Part shown: positions 4,413 through 5,066 of the stretch, piece after piece
Layout: each line of letters opens with the position of its first letter
How positions within the stretch are numbered: position 1 is the stretch's first letter
DNA from: Methylotenera sp. UBA6020
Lineage (GTDB): Bacteria; Pseudomonadota; Gammaproteobacteria; Burkholderiales; Methylophilaceae
Assembly (NCBI GenBank): GCA_002429455.1
Contig: DIZU01000193.1
Span: forward strand, 1-5,066
Reading direction: 5' to 3'
DNA: 5,066 nt
Notes under the pieces: model-generated
Database searches by the model: none
Told to the model about the DNA's origin: nothing
The model's input: the letters and a program-made list of their open reading frames with translations, nothing else
Translations under genes and position numbers: made by a program

Positions 4413-5066
4413 ATGACAGCATCCCAGCAAAAAAATATACTCCAGACCTATTTTTTCATCACTTATCTCGTAGTACTGTGGCTAGTATCAGACTCATTAC
4501 CGCTTGCAAATACCTATGCCGAAGGCTGGCTCACATTCAGCTTTATGATCATGGCGTTTTTGCTCTATGGGCTTTATTACCTATTACCAGCCATTGCAAT
4601 CACTAGCCTTGTTCAATTTATTAGTCGTCGCTTTAAACCGAATAACGCACGTTCTGTCTATATTGCAGCCATACTAACTGGCGGCATTACCACATTACTA
4701 CTCTATGCCAATGCCAAGATTTTTGCACTTTATGGCATGTTTTTTAATGGTTTTATCCTCAACTTAGTAATAACGCCAGGCGGCATTGAATCCTTAGGCG
4801 GCAGCAGCGCATCAGACTTGGGATTTGCAATAATTGTATTAGGCTTTATTGGTCTGCAAGCCCTGTTATTCTGGGGGGCGTATCGTTTTTATCGTAGAAA
4901 TACCAACCCAACGTTTCAGCGACCATTTAGATTTTTACCTATTGCTGTATTGGCAGCCACTATCATTGTCCACATAGGATTCGCGATAGATACTTACACT
5001 AATAACAAACTTAACATAGTTGCAGAGTCCATTCCATTCTATCAAACCGTTTCGGCTCGCGGCCTA
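4413..5066 (+). CDS. YejM/PbgA/LapC-like sulfatase-family inner membrane protein, N-terminal membrane domain (cut by window edge)
   Basis: The 218 codons present run open to the right edge. The protein resembles the N-terminal membrane domain (DUF3413 type) of the YejM/PbgA/LapC family. In enterobacteria these inner-membrane proteins sense lipopolysaccharide and restrain LpxC degradation through LapB. Five hydrophobic segments are visible: about 11-31, 40-70, 82-107, 135-158 and 173-192. Between helices 3 and 4 lies F-N-G-F-I-L-N-L-V-I-T-P-G-G (110-123), like the E. coli YejM stretch H-L-N-P-I-V-W-Q-L-V-I-N-P. After helix 5 comes I-P-F-Y-Q-T-V-S-A-R (206-215), like E. coli L-P-L-S-Y-P-M-T-A-R. 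The periplasmic sulfatase-fold domain would follow outside the window, so whether catalytic residues are present cannot be said. The ATG at 4413 is fixed by an in-frame TAA at 4392-4394; no Shine-Dalgarno is evident. It is divergent from nadK. A different sulfatase such as an LTA-synthase or phosphoethanolamine transferase relative is less likely. Confidence 0.75.
   Translation, partial: MTASQQKNILQTYFFITYLVVLWLVSDSLPLANTYAEGWLTFSFMIMAFLLYGLYYLLPAIAITSLVQFISRRFKPNNARSVYIAAILTGGITTLLLYANAKIFALYGMFFNGFILNLVITPGGIESLGGSSASDLGFAIIVLGFIGLQALLFWGAYRFYRRNTNPTFQRPFRFLPIAVLAATIIVHIGFAIDTYTNNKLNIVAESIPFYQTVSARGL

Overview
The window reads as a conserved housekeeping block from a betaproteobacterium, most likely a methylotroph of the Methylophilaceae type (Methylotenera or Methylophilus-like). 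The basis is the gene order nadK-recN-fur-bamE-dapB, the protein sequence flavour and a moderate, fairly AT-rich base composition. The family-level placement is inference from reading the sequence, without any database search. I see no insertion sequence, phage gene, CRISPR array, tRNA or rRNA. Codon use and composition look even across the window, apart from the AT-rich intergenic region near 4156-4412.

Layout from left to right. Positions 1-135 hold the first 45 codons of dapB (lysine/diaminopimelate synthesis) on the minus strand, running off the left edge. Three bases upstream of it ends bamE (139-1020, minus), an outer-membrane lipoprotein of the beta-barrel assembly machine carrying an unusually long low-complexity C-terminal extension. 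A 102-bp divergent spacer (1021-1122), with overlapping candidate -10 elements for both directions, separates bamE from fur (1123-1548, plus), the ferric uptake regulator. Fur converges on recN across a 52-bp gap. recN (1601-3277, minus; SMC-like DNA repair ATPase) lies 8 bp downstream of nadK (3286-4155, minus; NAD kinase), and the two almost certainly form an operon.

The 257-bp spacer at 4156-4412 is the most regulatory-looking part. It has a good candidate nadK promoter whose predicted start falls on the GTG initiation codon, two short perfect dyads, a perfect TATAAT and an FNR-box-like sequence. Divergent from nadK, and running off the right edge, is the N-terminal five-helix membrane domain of a YejM/PbgA/LapC-like sulfatase-family protein (4413 onward).

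The genes are not one pathway. They cover amino-acid and cell-wall precursor synthesis, outer-membrane protein assembly, metal regulation, recombinational repair, NADP supply and probably lipopolysaccharide or envelope control. I found no convincing undescribed multi-gene system. The points most worth checking are the long BamE tail, the possible leaderless nadK start and the dyads in the nadK/sulfatase spacer.
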